From the NCBI GenBank assembly GCA_938041335.1, contig CALIAF010000007.1, forward strand, positions 1-64,000: a stretch of 64,000 nucleotides of DNA, given 5' to 3'. Positions 25,839 through 34,961 of the stretch are shown here, piece after piece; position 1 is the stretch's first letter, and each line of letters starts with the position of its first letter. Both the position numbers and the translations under genes were made by a program. A model generated the notes under the pieces. It searched no databases and had not been told where the DNA came from. It saw only the letters and a program-made list of their open reading frames with translations. The DNA comes from an uncultured Ulvibacter sp. (GTDB lineage: Bacteria; Bacteroidota; Bacteroidia; Flavobacteriales; Flavobacteriaceae).

Positions 25839-26537
25839 TTGAAAGAAACTAAAACCTCATTTTCTATAAAAGACTGGAACGAAGACGACCGTCCTCGAGA
25901 GAAATTAATGGCGCAAAGTAAAGCGGCATTAACAGATGCAGAGCTGGTTGCCATTTTAATAGGCAGTGGCAATAGAGAAGAGAGCGCCGTGGCATTGAGC
26001 CAGCGCATACTGGCTTCTGCAAATAACAATCTAGATAACTTAGGGAAGTGCTCTGTAAAAGAGTTGATGCAATTTAAAGGGATTGGTGAGGCAAAAGCAA
26101 TTTCTATTGTAGCCGCATTAGAACTGGGTAGAAGAAGAAAAGAAAGTGGCCCTACACAGTTAAAGAAGATCACCTCAAGTCAGTCTGTTTTTTACTTAAT
26201 GCAGCCCATTTTAGGAGATTTACCTCACGAAGAGTTTTGGGTTATTTATGTGAATAATTCTAACAAAGTATTGCGTAAACTACAGTTAAGTAAAGGCGGA
26301 ATCACAGGCACACTAGTAGATGTGCGATTAGCATTTAAGAGCGCATTAGAACTAGGAGCCGTTGCTATCATTCTAATACATAACCATCCTAGTGGTACAC
26401 TTAAACCAAGTACAGCAGATAAAAATCTCACCCATAAGATTAAAACTGCAGGGCAAAGTCTGGACGTAAAAGTGCTCGATCATATCATTATCACTGAAGA
26501 TTCTTATTTTAGTTTTGCAGACGAGGGCTTACTATAA
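25839..26537 (+). CDS. radC: RadC family JAB/MPN-domain protein
   Basis: The 232-residue protein has an N-terminal UPF0758 helix-hairpin-helix part (RPREKLMAQSKAALTDAEL, LMQFKGIGEAKAISIVAALE) and a C-terminal JAB1/MPN-like metalloprotease fold with HNHPSG near 181-186 followed by Asp in PSTAD, the JAMM zinc motif. The old DNA-repair assignment of RadC is unproven, so the role is uncertain. A TTG start (25839) fits the usual N-terminus; no in-frame ATG precedes the conserved part. Confidence 0.93.
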   Translation: MKETKTSFSIKDWNEDDRPREKLMAQSKAALTDAELVAILIGSGNREESAVALSQRILASANNNLDNLGKCSVKELMQFKGIGEAKAISIVAALELGRRRKESGPTQLKKITSSQSVFYLMQPILGDLPHEEFWVIYVNNSNKVLRKLQLSKGGITGTLVDVRLAFKSALELGAVAIILIHNHPSGTLKPSTADKNLTHKIKTAGQSLDVKVLDHIIITEDSYFSFADEGLL

Positions 26538-26663
26538 AAACACTGCATTAAAGCAATCACTATTTTTAAAAGTATTTAATATTTTAAATTAATGCATTGC
26601 CTTACTTTGCCAGAACTACTATCTTTGAGTACCGCTTCTTAAATTAAGTGACTCCTAACGTAT

Positions 26664-27941
26664 ATGCTATTAGTCTTTGTCCAGCAAATCTCACCACGCG
26701 TATCTTATGTCTTTAAACATATTTGCACCAGAATTTTAGGCGTTGAGGTTTCATTTACCACTTCTATTGATGTTTTTATAAGTCATCAAGGCCCTAAAAT
26801 TTCTTATGGATCCTTGCCATTAGGGAATGAAATGTTTTTTCAAAGTCAGGGGCTTCTAGAACAAAATGGAGTAGAATATCAAGATATTACTGTAAAACCT
26901 TGGGAAGAAACTATTGGTTTTTTTGCGGCGAGTGCTAAGAGCACATTGCCGTTTGATATTTTTGCAGCGAGTTTCTATCTATTAAGTAGGTATGAAGAAT
27001 ATCTTCCACATGTAAAAGACGAGCTTGGTCGATACCCTAGCAAAGAGAGTTTAGCCTTTAAAAATCAATTTTTAAAATATCCCGTGATAGATATTTGGGC
27101 CCAAAAACTAAAAGCGGTTTTTCTTGCTTCTTTTCCCGATATGCTATTTCAGGAAAAAGAACACAGAACCCATTTTTTTATACAAGCAGAACAACCTTTT
27201 AAGTATAGAACAAGAGGGTTTTTAAGAAATCTTTTTAGTTATTCAATGGATTTACTTGCTGGAAAATTTAAGGCATTGCTTAATAGAACTCGGGTTATTT
27301 TAGGAACACGAAAAGATCCCTATGATTGGTTTAAATATTTAATAAAAATTTCTAGAAAATCGAATTACACACTTTCTTTTTTCTTTTTACTAGGCGAATC
27401 TAGAGACTATTTAGACGGTGTTACGACCTATAAAAATAAATTTAGAAGCATCATTAAATATGTGGCAGATTATACAGAAGTAGGGCTTGTGTTATCAGTG
27501 CGTGCTCAAAAAGATGTAGTACAGTTAAAAGAAGAGAAATGGCATTTAGAAGAAATTATTTTGCAAAACGTAAAAAGTGCTTATAATGCAGACCATGTGG
27601 TAGATTTACCCCATACCTACAGAGCATTAGTAGAAATGGAAATTGAACAAGATTTTACAATGTGCTACTCCAATAAACCTGGGTTTAGGGCAAGTACCTG
27701 CACTCCCTTTTTGTTTTATGATTTGGATTTTGAAATAAAAACTCCTTTAATCATCGCACCCATTGCCGGAGTATCTTCTGCATTTACTCAATTTGATCAA
27801 GAAAAATCTAAAAAGTTACTTTTGGGTTTAATGAATGAGGTGAAAAATGTGAATGGTCATTTTGTTTTGGGACTGAGTAATACTTGCTTTGGAAACGATA
27901 AAGACTCCACATTCTGGCGCTCCATTTTAAAAGAAATTTAA
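26664..27941 (+). CDS. DUF7033/polysaccharide deacetylase-family protein with altered catalytic motifs
   Basis: The 425-residue protein follows the pattern I know from a Bacteroidota deacetylase-like family: an N-terminal domain (DIFAASFYLLSRYEEYLPH), then a NodB-like half ending in KPGFRASTCTPFLFYDL (~340). Where relatives usually have a metal-binding DIDN stretch this protein has FFIQAEQPFKYRTRGFLRN, and where they have GxHPSY it has VGLVLSVRAQKD. The His of the later SRQH-type motif also seems absent (NADHVVDLPHTYR). It may be a non-catalytic homologue. The yjjG-like gene follows with a 2-base gap, so the two are one operon. Confidence 0.7.
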   Translation: MLLVFVQQISPRVSYVFKHICTRILGVEVSFTTSIDVFISHQGPKISYGSLPLGNEMFFQSQGLLEQNGVEYQDITVKPWEETIGFFAASAKSTLPFDIFAASFYLLSRYEEYLPHVKDELGRYPSKESLAFKNQFLKYPVIDIWAQKLKAVFLASFPDMLFQEKEHRTHFFIQAEQPFKYRTRGFLRNLFSYSMDLLAGKFKALLNRTRVILGTRKDPYDWFKYLIKISRKSNYTLSFFFLLGESRDYLDGVTTYKNKFRSIIKYVADYTEVGLVLSVRAQKDVVQLKEEKWHLEEIILQNVKSAYNADHVVDLPHTYRALVEMEIEQDFTMCYSNKPGFRASTCTPFLFYDLDFEIKTPLIIAPIAGVSSAFTQFDQEKSKKLLLGLMNEVKNVNGHFVLGLSNTCFGNDKDSTFWRSILKEI

Positions 27942-27943
27942 TA

Positions 27944-28633
27944 ATGAAAAACCCTAAAATCACCGACGTCTTTTTTGATTTAGATCACACCCTGTGGGAC
28001 TTTGATAAAAACTCTGCCCTTGCTTTTGAAAGAGTTTTTGAAAAAAATAATATCGCGCTGCCTTTAGCAGATTTTTTGAAAGCATATGAGCCTATAAACT
28101 TTGCCTATTGGGCAGAATTTAGAGAAGAACGAGTAACAAAACAACAATTGAGAAGAGGAAGACTAGTAGACTCTTTTAAAAAACACAACGTAGTATTCGA
28201 TATAGACGTAATAGACAAATTATCTGAGGACTACATAGAAGAACTTCCGGGCAATAATCACCTCTTACCTGGAGCCCTAGAGATTTTAGAATACTTAAAT
28301 GAGAAGTATACATTGCATATTATCACAAATGGCTTTCATGAAGTACAGCAAATAAAATTGGACAAAAGCGGAATCAAATCTTTTTTTAATACCGTAACAA
28401 GCTCAGAAGAAGTTGGAGTTAAAAAACCAAACCCAAAGGTGTTTCATGCTGCTCTAAATAAGGCAGGTGTAAAAGCTGTAAACGCATTAATGATAGGGGA
28501 TACCTATGGAGCAGATATTGTAGGTGCCATTGGTGTAAACATGGAGGTTATATTTTATAATTACCGAAACGATGTTATCACTTCTCAAATTAATCATGTA
28601 GACCACCTTATAGAGATTAAGAATTTACTATAA
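27944..28633 (+). CDS. HAD-family nucleotidase, YjjG-like
   Basis: A 229-residue haloacid dehalogenase phosphatase. Motif I is VFFDLDHTLWDFD (nucleophile and acid/base Asp near 11 and 13), motif II is LHIITNGF, motif III contains the Lys of VGVKKPNPKVF, and motif IV is MIGDTYGADIVGA. The cap and the HTLWDFD motif fit YjjG, a pyrimidine nucleotidase that removes non-canonical nucleotides. It is cytoplasmic and co-transcribed with the preceding gene. Confidence 0.88.
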   Translation: MKNPKITDVFFDLDHTLWDFDKNSALAFERVFEKNNIALPLADFLKAYEPINFAYWAEFREERVTKQQLRRGRLVDSFKKHNVVFDIDVIDKLSEDYIEELPGNNHLLPGALEILEYLNEKYTLHIITNGFHEVQQIKLDKSGIKSFFNTVTSSEEVGVKKPNPKVFHAALNKAGVKAVNALMIGDTYGADIVGAIGVNMEVIFYNYRNDVITSQINHVDHLIEIKNLL

Positions 28634-28674
28634 TATTAACTTCGCTTTTTGCGTTCTTATACAAATCCCCTGGT

Positions 28675-29214
28675 ATGAAATTATTAACCTACGTATTCTT
28701 TAGTGCGATTATAGTGTCGCTTTTTGGCTGTGTAAAAGACACAGACTTTGATCAAGTGGACGATATCTTGTTTACACCAGAAATAGAGCTTGATCTTATC
28801 TATTTTAATCTGGACGCGGGCGAATTTTTTGATACGACTACAAATACGCCTAGATTTACGGTTAGAGATACTACTGCATTAGAGTTTTTAGATTCTAACG
28901 ACATTACGGGGAGTATTCAGAAAATTGAATTCTTATTTGATTTTAATAACGCTATTCCAAGAACTTTTGAAGTTGATTTTGAATTTCTCAGAAATAACAA
29001 TAGTGCGACATACAATACAGGTACTGTGATTGCAGCAGGCACAGATGGCGCTACAATACAAACGCTGTTTATTGACGAAGTGGAAGGAGAAGAATTAAAT
29101 GATATTGAACGGGCATCAAAAGTTGTGGTAAGTGTTACCATACCAGAAGCAGACGCAGCGTTAACAGGTACTCTTGAGCTACAATCTAAAGCAACATATT
29201 ATATAGAATATTAA
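28675..29214 (+). CDS. Putative lipoprotein, first of an envelope trio
   Basis: I do not recognise a named family. The 179-residue protein has a lipoprotein signal (FFSAIIVSLFGC, lipobox Cys near 19, then VKDTDFDQVDD), so it is probably an outer-membrane-anchored lipoprotein with an acidic start. The rest is predicted β-rich (IQKIEFLFDFNNAIPRTFEV, SKVVVSVTIPEADAA, GTLELQSKATYYIEY). The next gene begins 2 bases after its stop codon, suggesting joint function with the DUF5723 protein. Confidence 0.72.
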   Translation: MKLLTYVFFSAIIVSLFGCVKDTDFDQVDDILFTPEIELDLIYFNLDAGEFFDTTTNTPRFTVRDTTALEFLDSNDITGSIQKIEFLFDFNNAIPRTFEVDFEFLRNNNSATYNTGTVIAAGTDGATIQTLFIDEVEGEELNDIERASKVVVSVTIPEADAALTGTLELQSKATYYIEY

Positions 29215-29215
29215 T

Positions 29216-30634
29216 ATGATACGATGGATACTAACATACGGTGTAGCAGCACTTGCTACTTTTTCTTGTTTTTCACAAAATAAGCAACTTTTATATGGGC
29301 TGGAGAACATCCCACAATCGTTAATGCTTAACCCAGGCGGGGAGATAGATGCGCAAAAACATTTTGGGATTCCTTTGTTTTCAGGAATACACCTAAACGC
29401 TGGGTCATCTGGTGTAACTGTTTATGATATTTTTGGCGATGATGGTGGTGATATCAATACCAAAATAAGAGATAAAATTTCGGAATTAGACGACAAGGAT
29501 TTTTTTACCCTCACAGAACAATTAGAAATAGTGAATTTTGGGTGGCGCTCACTTGAAGGCACTTACTTTTCAGCAGGATGGTACCAAGAGGCAGATTTTA
29601 TAGCCTATTTTCCAAAAGACTTAGCGGTATTGGCTTCCGAAGGAAATAGAGACTATATTAATGTGCCATTTGATATTGGGCAAGTTAGTGCTAGGGGAGA
29701 TGCTACTTCTGTTTTTCATTTTGGGATGAATAAGCAACTCAATAGAAGGCTCACTATTGGAGCTCGGGCAAAACTATATTCTAGCGTCATTAGTTTGAGC
29801 AGTACAAATAATACGGGAACATTTACAACGGTGCCATCAGAGAATGGACTTAATGTATATGAACATAGATTGCAAAACGTAGATGTTGCATTTCAAAGTT
29901 CTGGTTTGGCATCACTCACTGAGTTAAGTGGAAATAGAGCGGGGATCACTTCAAAAATTATTGGTCGTTCTCTTTTTAGCGGAAACTACGGTTTAGGCGT
30001 AGATTTTGGCTTTACGTATCAGTTAACAGATAAAGTGCGTCTGTCTGGAAGCGCACTAGACATAGGAGCGATTTTTCATACTACAGACACAGAAACCTAT
30101 CGAGTAAGAGGTGATTACACCTTGAACGGAATTGAACTCATCTTTCCGCCTATAGAAGAAGGTGAGTTTACCTTGCCCTATTATAACGACTTAGAAGACG
30201 AAATAGAGCAGGTAGTTAAAATTGATACGATATCAAAATCATATGTACAGACAAGACCGCTAAAAATAAATGCCCAGCTCTCGTATAACTTCGGAAAATT
30301 TATTGGTGGAGCAGCTTGTGACTGTCTAGAAAAAGGGCGCATTCGTAGAGTGAACGAAACAGGACTACACCTTTTTGCAATTGCCCGTCCAAAAGGACCA
30401 CAGACAGCAGCCACATTTTTTTATAGAAGACGTTTTGGTTCTAATTTTTCACTAAAAGGCACGTATACGGTAGACTCGTATAGTGCCGATAATATTGGTG
30501 CGGCCATGGCCATGGATATTGGAAAATTTAACTTTTATATAGCAGCAGATAACCTACTCCGGCTTGATAATTTAGCCAAGGCAAATAGCGTATCTTTACA
30601 GCTAGGTTTAAATTTAAAATGGGATCAAGAATGA
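29216..30634 (+). CDS. DUF5723 family outer-membrane protein
   Basis: A 472-residue protein with a signal peptide (GVAALATFSCFSQNKQ) and the hallmark N-terminus LLYGLENIPQSLMLNPGG followed by FGIPLFSGIHLNAGSSGVTV, which I associate with DUF5723. Alternating strands run to the C-terminus (LSLQLGLNLKW), consistent with a β-barrel related to PorV/FadL-like proteins. Function is unknown. Its stop overlaps the next start (ATGA), and it follows the lipoprotein gene by 2 bases, so three envelope proteins are made together. Confidence 0.78.
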   Translation: MIRWILTYGVAALATFSCFSQNKQLLYGLENIPQSLMLNPGGEIDAQKHFGIPLFSGIHLNAGSSGVTVYDIFGDDGGDINTKIRDKISELDDKDFFTLTEQLEIVNFGWRSLEGTYFSAGWYQEADFIAYFPKDLAVLASEGNRDYINVPFDIGQVSARGDATSVFHFGMNKQLNRRLTIGARAKLYSSVISLSSTNNTGTFTTVPSENGLNVYEHRLQNVDVAFQSSGLASLTELSGNRAGITSKIIGRSLFSGNYGLGVDFGFTYQLTDKVRLSGSALDIGAIFHTTDTETYRVRGDYTLNGIELIFPPIEEGEFTLPYYNDLEDEIEQVVKIDTISKSYVQTRPLKINAQLSYNFGKFIGGAACDCLEKGRIRRVNETGLHLFAIARPKGPQTAATFFYRRRFGSNFSLKGTYTVDSYSADNIGAAMAMDIGKFNFYIAADNLLRLDNLAKANSVSLQLGLNLKWDQE

Positions 30635-31452
30635 AGAATATAGTTTTAGCTGCTTGTATGAGTATAGCAGGTATTTGCACTGGTCAGGATACTATTGGAG
30701 CATATAATTTTATAGAAGTTCCAGATAGATTTGAGTTTGTTTCAGGAGATAATCCTTATCAAATGTCTGAAATGATGGTGTACTATCTTGAGAAAAAAGG
30801 ATTGAAAGCTTATAGACAGATTGATAGCCCTAATGCCCCTAAATGTGATGCATTATATGCAGATATGCTAAGAAGTCCTAGTGTTTTAAACTCTAGATTG
30901 ACTTTTGTGCTAAAAGATTGTAATGATCGTATTGTGTTTCAAAGTAAAGAAGGGAAGTCAAAAGTAAAATCGTACGCAAAGGCATACCCTGACGCTTTAC
31001 GAATGGCTTTTAAAACATTTGTAAAAAGCGATATTAAAATTTCGGAAGTAAGCAAAACTCCAGCTCAAACCCCTATAGCAGAGAAGGTTGCGATAAGCGA
31101 ACCAAAGGTCGTTAAAAAAGTAGAAGAGATTAAAGAAACGCCTCAGCCTAAAGTAATTGAAAAAGGTACAAGTCCCGTAATAAATAAAATACCAGAATCT
31201 TCTTTCTCTAATTATAAACTAAAGGAGAATACGTACTTACTTAAAAAAGTCACTTCTGGGTTCACACTTTTTTTAGTACAAGAAGGAAGTGAAAATTTTA
31301 TAAAAGTGGGAGAACTAAAAGTGGCAGAAGATGCGTCTTTTGTTATGGTAGATATTTATGGTGAAAACAAACCTGGATATTTTAATGAAAAACAAAACCT
31401 TGTCATTCAACTCGCGAGTGGGAGTGAATTAGTCTACACAAAAGAACCTTAG
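30631..31452 (+). CDS. Secreted protein of unknown function, third of the envelope trio
   Basis: The start chosen is MKNIVLAACMSIAGICTGQ, whose ATG overlaps the upstream stop as ATGA; an ATG four codons earlier would place charged residues before the signal. The 273-residue product has an N-terminal domain (about 25-130), a Lys/Pro/Glu-rich linker (TPAQTPIAEKVAISEPKVV) and a C-terminal β-rich domain (SNYKLKENTYLLKKVTSGFT). No family recognised. It ends with a 3-base overlap on the convergent rarA. Confidence 0.72.
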   Translation: MKNIVLAACMSIAGICTGQDTIGAYNFIEVPDRFEFVSGDNPYQMSEMMVYYLEKKGLKAYRQIDSPNAPKCDALYADMLRSPSVLNSRLTFVLKDCNDRIVFQSKEGKSKVKSYAKAYPDALRMAFKTFVKSDIKISEVSKTPAQTPIAEKVAISEPKVVKKVEEIKETPQPKVIEKGTSPVINKIPESSFSNYKLKENTYLLKKVTSGFTLFLVQEGSENFIKVGELKVAEDASFVMVDIYGENKPGYFNEKQNLVIQLASGSELVYTKEP

Positions 31453-32726
31453 AAAGAATACTTATCTTTCCATAAATCTTTTAAATAGGATTTTAGTTGC
31501 CCTTCTTTTGCATTATTTCCTGGTTCATAGAAAGACGTGCCAGTAATTTCTTCTGGTAAAAACTCGTGAGGTACAAAGTTACCTTCATAGTTGTGCGCAT
31601 AGGCATAGGCTTTTCCATAGCCTAATTCTTTCATTAATTTTGTAGGTGCATTTCTAATTGATAATGGCACAGATAAATCGCCCGTTTGCTTTACTAATTG
31701 TTGCGCTTTATTAATAGCCATATATGACGCGTTGCTTTTTGGAGAAGTTGCTAGATAAATCGTACACTGGCTCAGGATAATTCTAGATTCAGGATGTCCT
31801 ATTACATTTACAGATTGAAAAGTAGTATTTGCTAGTAGTAGTGCATTAGGGTTTGCCAGTCCTATATCTTCAGAAGCGAGTATCAATAGTCTTCTTGCAA
31901 TAAACTTAACATCTTCGCCCCCTTCTATCATGCGAGCGAGCCAATAGACTGCAGCATTTGGATCACTCCCTCTTATAGATTTAATAAATGCAGAGATGAT
32001 GTCATAATGCTGCTCTCCAGTTTTATCATAAAGCACCGTGTTTTTTTGAACTTTAGCTAATACCATATCATTAGTTACCGTCACCTTATCTGTTCCTTCA
32101 GACATAATGACTAGCTCTAACATGTTGAGTAACTTTCTAGCATCACCCCCAGAGAGTCTTAACAAGGCCTCTGTTTCTTCTAGCGTAATTTCTTTTTTAC
32201 TAAGAATAGTGTCAGTAACTAAAGCGCGTTCTAGAAGTTGATTAAGATCGTCTTTAGAAAATGATTTCAATATATACACTTGACATCTTGACAAAAGTGC
32301 AGGTATTACCTCAAAGCTTGGGTTCTCTGTGGTTGCGCCTATAAGTGTAACCCAGCCTTTTTCTACAGCACCTAACAGCGAGTCCTGTTGCGATTTACTA
32401 AATCTATGTATCTCATCAATAAATAGAATTGGGTTTTTTGTAGTGAAAAGCCCATCGCTTTGTTTCGCTTTTGCGATCACTTCTCTTACAGCAGCGACTC
32501 CACTATCTATGGCACTCAAAGCGTAAAATGGCCTATCTGATGTTTCGGCTATAATCGAGGCTAAGGTGGTCTTGCCTGTCCCGGGAGGGCCCCAGAAAAT
32601 CATAGAAGAAAAGACACCTGTTTTTATTTGAGATGCAAGCGATCCATCTTCGCCAACTAGGTGTTGTTGGCTTAGATATTCATCTAGTGTTTTTGGACGG
32701 ATACGTTCTGCTAATGGTGTGCTCAC
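31449..32726 (-). CDS. rarA: Replication-associated recombination protein A (RarA/MgsA)
   Basis: RarA is a tetrameric AAA+ clamp-loader-like ATPase acting at stalled replication forks. The 425 residues show PLAERIRPKTLDEYLSQQHL, Walker A GPPGTGKTTLA (~46), Walker B ILFIDEIHRFSKSQQD, sensor GATTENPSFEV and the C-terminal domain with ASEDIGLANPNALLLA and PKSNASYMAINKA. It starts with GTG (32724-32726), which matches the expected N-terminus. Confidence 0.96.
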   Translation of the reverse strand: MSTPLAERIRPKTLDEYLSQQHLVGEDGSLASQIKTGVFSSMIFWGPPGTGKTTLASIIAETSDRPFYALSAIDSGVAAVREVIAKAKQSDGLFTTKNPILFIDEIHRFSKSQQDSLLGAVEKGWVTLIGATTENPSFEVIPALLSRCQVYILKSFSKDDLNQLLERALVTDTILSKKEITLEETEALLRLSGGDARKLLNMLELVIMSEGTDKVTVTNDMVLAKVQKNTVLYDKTGEQHYDIISAFIKSIRGSDPNAAVYWLARMIEGGEDVKFIARRLLILASEDIGLANPNALLLANTTFQSVNVIGHPESRIILSQCTIYLATSPKSNASYMAINKAQQLVKQTGDLSVPLSIRNAPTKLMKELGYGKAYAYAHNYEGNFVPHEFLPEEITGTSFYEPGNNAKEGQLKSYLKDLWKDKYSF

Positions 32727-32792
32727 TTTGTAAAATTACGATTTATGAATCAGAGCTAGGCTGACATTTTATCATAAATTTCATTTTGGGCT

Positions 32793-32800
32793 TATTTTTG
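32793..32800 (+). promoter_or_regulatory. -7 box TATTTTTG for the rhomboid gene
   Basis: TATTTTTG matches TAnnTTTG and ends 13 bases before ATG 32814, giving a very short leader. Confidence 0.5.
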
Positions 32801-32813
32801 ACTAACGGACTAT

Positions 32814-33614
32814 ATGCAAAACCAAAATCCATTAGTTTTTACACCATCGGTACTATTGTATCCTATTCTTTTTGTGATGGGTATGTGGTTGGTTTTTTGG
32901 GTAGAGATACGCTTTCATCTTGATGTAAATCATTGGGGAGTCTTCCCAAGAACGTTCACTGGATTAAGAGGTGTTTTATGCTCACCTTTTATTCATAGCA
33001 ATATGGAGCATTTATTTAATAATACCATACCTATGTTTGTGTTGTCTATCGCCTTGTTTTATTTTTATCAAAAGGATCGGTGGAGAATACTAGTATTAGG
33101 AGTGTTATTAACGGGAATACTCACTTGGTTAATAGCACGACCGGCATACCATATAGGTATGAGTGGTGTCATCTATATGCTCACCGCCTTTTTGTTTTTT
33201 AAGGGAGTTCTTAGTCGGCAATACCAGCTCACTGCCGTGGCATTAGTTGTGGTGTTTTTATATGGTGGTTTAGTGTGGTATGTGTTTCCGGGTGGTGACC
33301 CTCGTATTTCTTGGGAGGGACATTTATCTGGTTTTGTAGTGGGTTTTGTTTTGTCTTTTTTATTTAGAGAGAACCCAGTGGAGAATAAAAAGTATAGGTG
33401 GGAAGAGCCAGACTTTAATCCAGAAGATGATCCGTTTTTAAGACAGTTTGATGACTCCGGAAATTTTATAGATCCATTACCTCCTCAAGAGATTGAAGAT
33501 GACGCCCTTTCTAAAAATCAATCAGAACAAGTGTCAAATACTGAAAATTTCGGCACAAGAACAATACGATATATTTATAAAGTAAAAGGTAAAGATCAAG
33601 AGTCTATTGATTAG
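32814..33614 (+). CDS. Rhomboid family intramembrane serine protease
   Basis: The 266-residue inner-membrane protein has about six hydrophobic spans. HSNMEHLFNNTIPMF is the usual HxxxHxxxN segment, GMSGVIYML holds the GxSG nucleophile (Ser near 118), and WEGHLSGFVVGF holds the catalytic His (near 170). The C-terminal 75 residues are hydrophilic and acidic (EEPDFNPEDDPFLRQFD) and probably cytoplasmic. Substrates are unknown. The 3' end overlaps rlmB by 11 bases in a convergent arrangement. Confidence 0.92.
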   Translation: MQNQNPLVFTPSVLLYPILFVMGMWLVFWVEIRFHLDVNHWGVFPRTFTGLRGVLCSPFIHSNMEHLFNNTIPMFVLSIALFYFYQKDRWRILVLGVLLTGILTWLIARPAYHIGMSGVIYMLTAFLFFKGVLSRQYQLTAVALVVVFLYGGLVWYVFPGGDPRISWEGHLSGFVVGFVLSFLFRENPVENKKYRWEEPDFNPEDDPFLRQFDDSGNFIDPLPPQEIEDDALSKNQSEQVSNTENFGTRTIRYIYKVKGKDQESID

Positions 33615-34350
33615 ACATTCTTTGTCTAACTACTTCATAGAGCATGGCACCACAAGCCACCGAAACGTTAAGAGAGTTAATTTCACCTAATACGGGTAGC
33701 GACGCCTTTTGATCTACTAATTGTAATACAGATCTAGATACACCGCGGCCTTCAGAACCCATTACAATAGCTAATGGCTCCGTCAATGTCAAATCATATA
33801 CAGTTTTTTCAGACTTCTCTGTTGCAGCGATTGTAGTCACTCCAGATCCTTGAAGGTAAAAAATAGCGTCTTTAATATGATCCACTTTTACTATAGGGAT
33901 GTTAAAAATTGCACCTGCCGAAGTTTTTACAGCATCACCAGATACGGGAGCGCCTCCTTTTTTCTGGACAATTACAGCATGAACGCCAGTGCATTCTGCA
34001 GTTCTTAATATCGCCCCAAAATTACGTACATCACTTATTTGGTCTAAAATTAAAAATAGTGGCTTGGTCTCTTTTTCAAGTGTGCTTTCTACGATGGTTT
34101 CAAGATCGTGAAAGGTAATAGGGGAGATAAGAGCAACAATGCCCTGGTGGTTCCCTTTTGTTAGTTTATATAGTTTTTCTTCTGGAACCTGAGAGATAGA
34201 TACATTCTGTTTCTCTAGATCAGCAATTAACTGCTCTATTTTAGGGTTGTTTATATCCTTTTGGACATAGACCTTGTCAAAAACTATTTCTGCCGCTAGG
34301 GCTTCTTTAACTGGATAAATTCCAAAAACGGTATGCTCTCTTTTGCTCAT
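33604..34350 (-). CDS. rlmB: 23S rRNA (guanosine2251-2'-O)-methyltransferase
   Basis: A SPOUT methyltransferase for Gm2251 in the peptidyl-transferase P loop. The 248-residue protein starts MSKREHTVFGIYPVKEAL and has LDQISDVRNFGAILRTAECTG, LAIVMGSEGRGVSRSVLQL and SLPVLGEINSLNVSVACGAM, the three knot motifs. The start codon directly follows a terminator hairpin that belongs to the upstream gene. Confidence 0.93.
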   Translation of the reverse strand: MSKREHTVFGIYPVKEALAAEIVFDKVYVQKDINNPKIEQLIADLEKQNVSISQVPEEKLYKLTKGNHQGIVALISPITFHDLETIVESTLEKETKPLFLILDQISDVRNFGAILRTAECTGVHAVIVQKKGGAPVSGDAVKTSAGAIFNIPIVKVDHIKDAIFYLQGSGVTTIAATEKSEKTVYDLTLTEPLAIVMGSEGRGVSRSVLQLVDQKASLPVLGEINSLNVSVACGAMLYEVVRQRMSNQ

Positions 34351-34385
34351 AAAAAAACCGCCACTTCATAAGTGAAGTAGCGGTT
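34351..34385 (-). terminator. Terminator after the lipoprotein gene, abutting the rlmB start
   Basis: The stem AACCGC-ACTTCA/TGAAGT-GCGGTT, with one mismatch and a TAAG loop, is followed on the minus strand by a U-run that runs straight into the rlmB ATG. A possible rlmB -7 box lies upstream of it. Confidence 0.82.
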
Positions 34386-34386
34386 G

Positions 34387-34394
34387 CAAAATTA
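34387..34394 (-). promoter_or_regulatory. Possible -7 box TAATTTTG for rlmB
   Basis: TAATTTTG on the minus strand fits TAnnTTTG, between the 34411 gene stop and its terminator. If used, the rlmB leader would begin with the terminator hairpin. Confidence 0.35.
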
Positions 34395-34410
34395 GTGAAT
34401 TTTTATTTGC

Positions 34411-34950
34411 TTATTGCGCTAAAGGCCACTCATAAAAATAGGCGTGTCTTTCAAAAGCTAAAAAGTCTTCGAACACTCCTGGATCATCAACAACATTTGT
34501 GTCTGTGTCTACGCTTCTACCTCTAAAGAATACGCTACCCGTTTCAAGATCTGTAACTGGCACATTTAATGCAGCTGCAACATCCTCTTTAGTGAAAACT
34601 AATTCTGTTGGGAATGAAGCAATTGTTGCAATCAATGCATCTGTTGCTAATGGTGCAGCTTCATCACTATCAAAACCTACATAAATTTTATGATCAATAA
34701 TATTAGGGTCTTGCGTGTCATAAACGATACGTATTTGGTTTCCATCGTCTTCTGCAACTATTGAAAAACCCCAAAAGTTGTTTCCTACAATGTCTTCTAA
34801 ATCCTCGTTGCTATCTTGAATAGAAACATAAGGGTAATTAGTCAAGTCGTTAAATATTTCATCTCCAAAAGATGCCTCATCATCTGCACAACCAGTAAAA
34901 AACGTTGCTGTGATAGATGCTACAATAAATATGCTTAAAAATCTTCTCAT
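34411..34950 (-). CDS. Putative lipoprotein at the end of SusCD unit 1
   Basis: The 179-residue protein has a lipoprotein signal (FIVASITATFFTGC, then ADDEASFGDE), so it should be anchored in the outer membrane and possibly face outward. The mature part is acidic, with NYPYVSIQDSNEDL and NNFWGFSIVAEDDGNQIRIV. I do not recognise a family. Position 12 bases after the SusD gene suggests an accessory surface glycan- or peptide-binding lipoprotein in the same transport unit; this is inference. Confidence 0.72.
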   Translation of the reverse strand: MRRFLSIFIVASITATFFTGCADDEASFGDEIFNDLTNYPYVSIQDSNEDLEDIVGNNFWGFSIVAEDDGNQIRIVYDTQDPNIIDHKIYVGFDSDEAAPLATDALIATIASFPTELVFTKEDVAAALNVPVTDLETGSVFFRGRSVDTDTNVVDDPGVFEDFLAFERHAYFYEWPLAQ

Positions 34951-34961
34951 AATGTTGTTTT

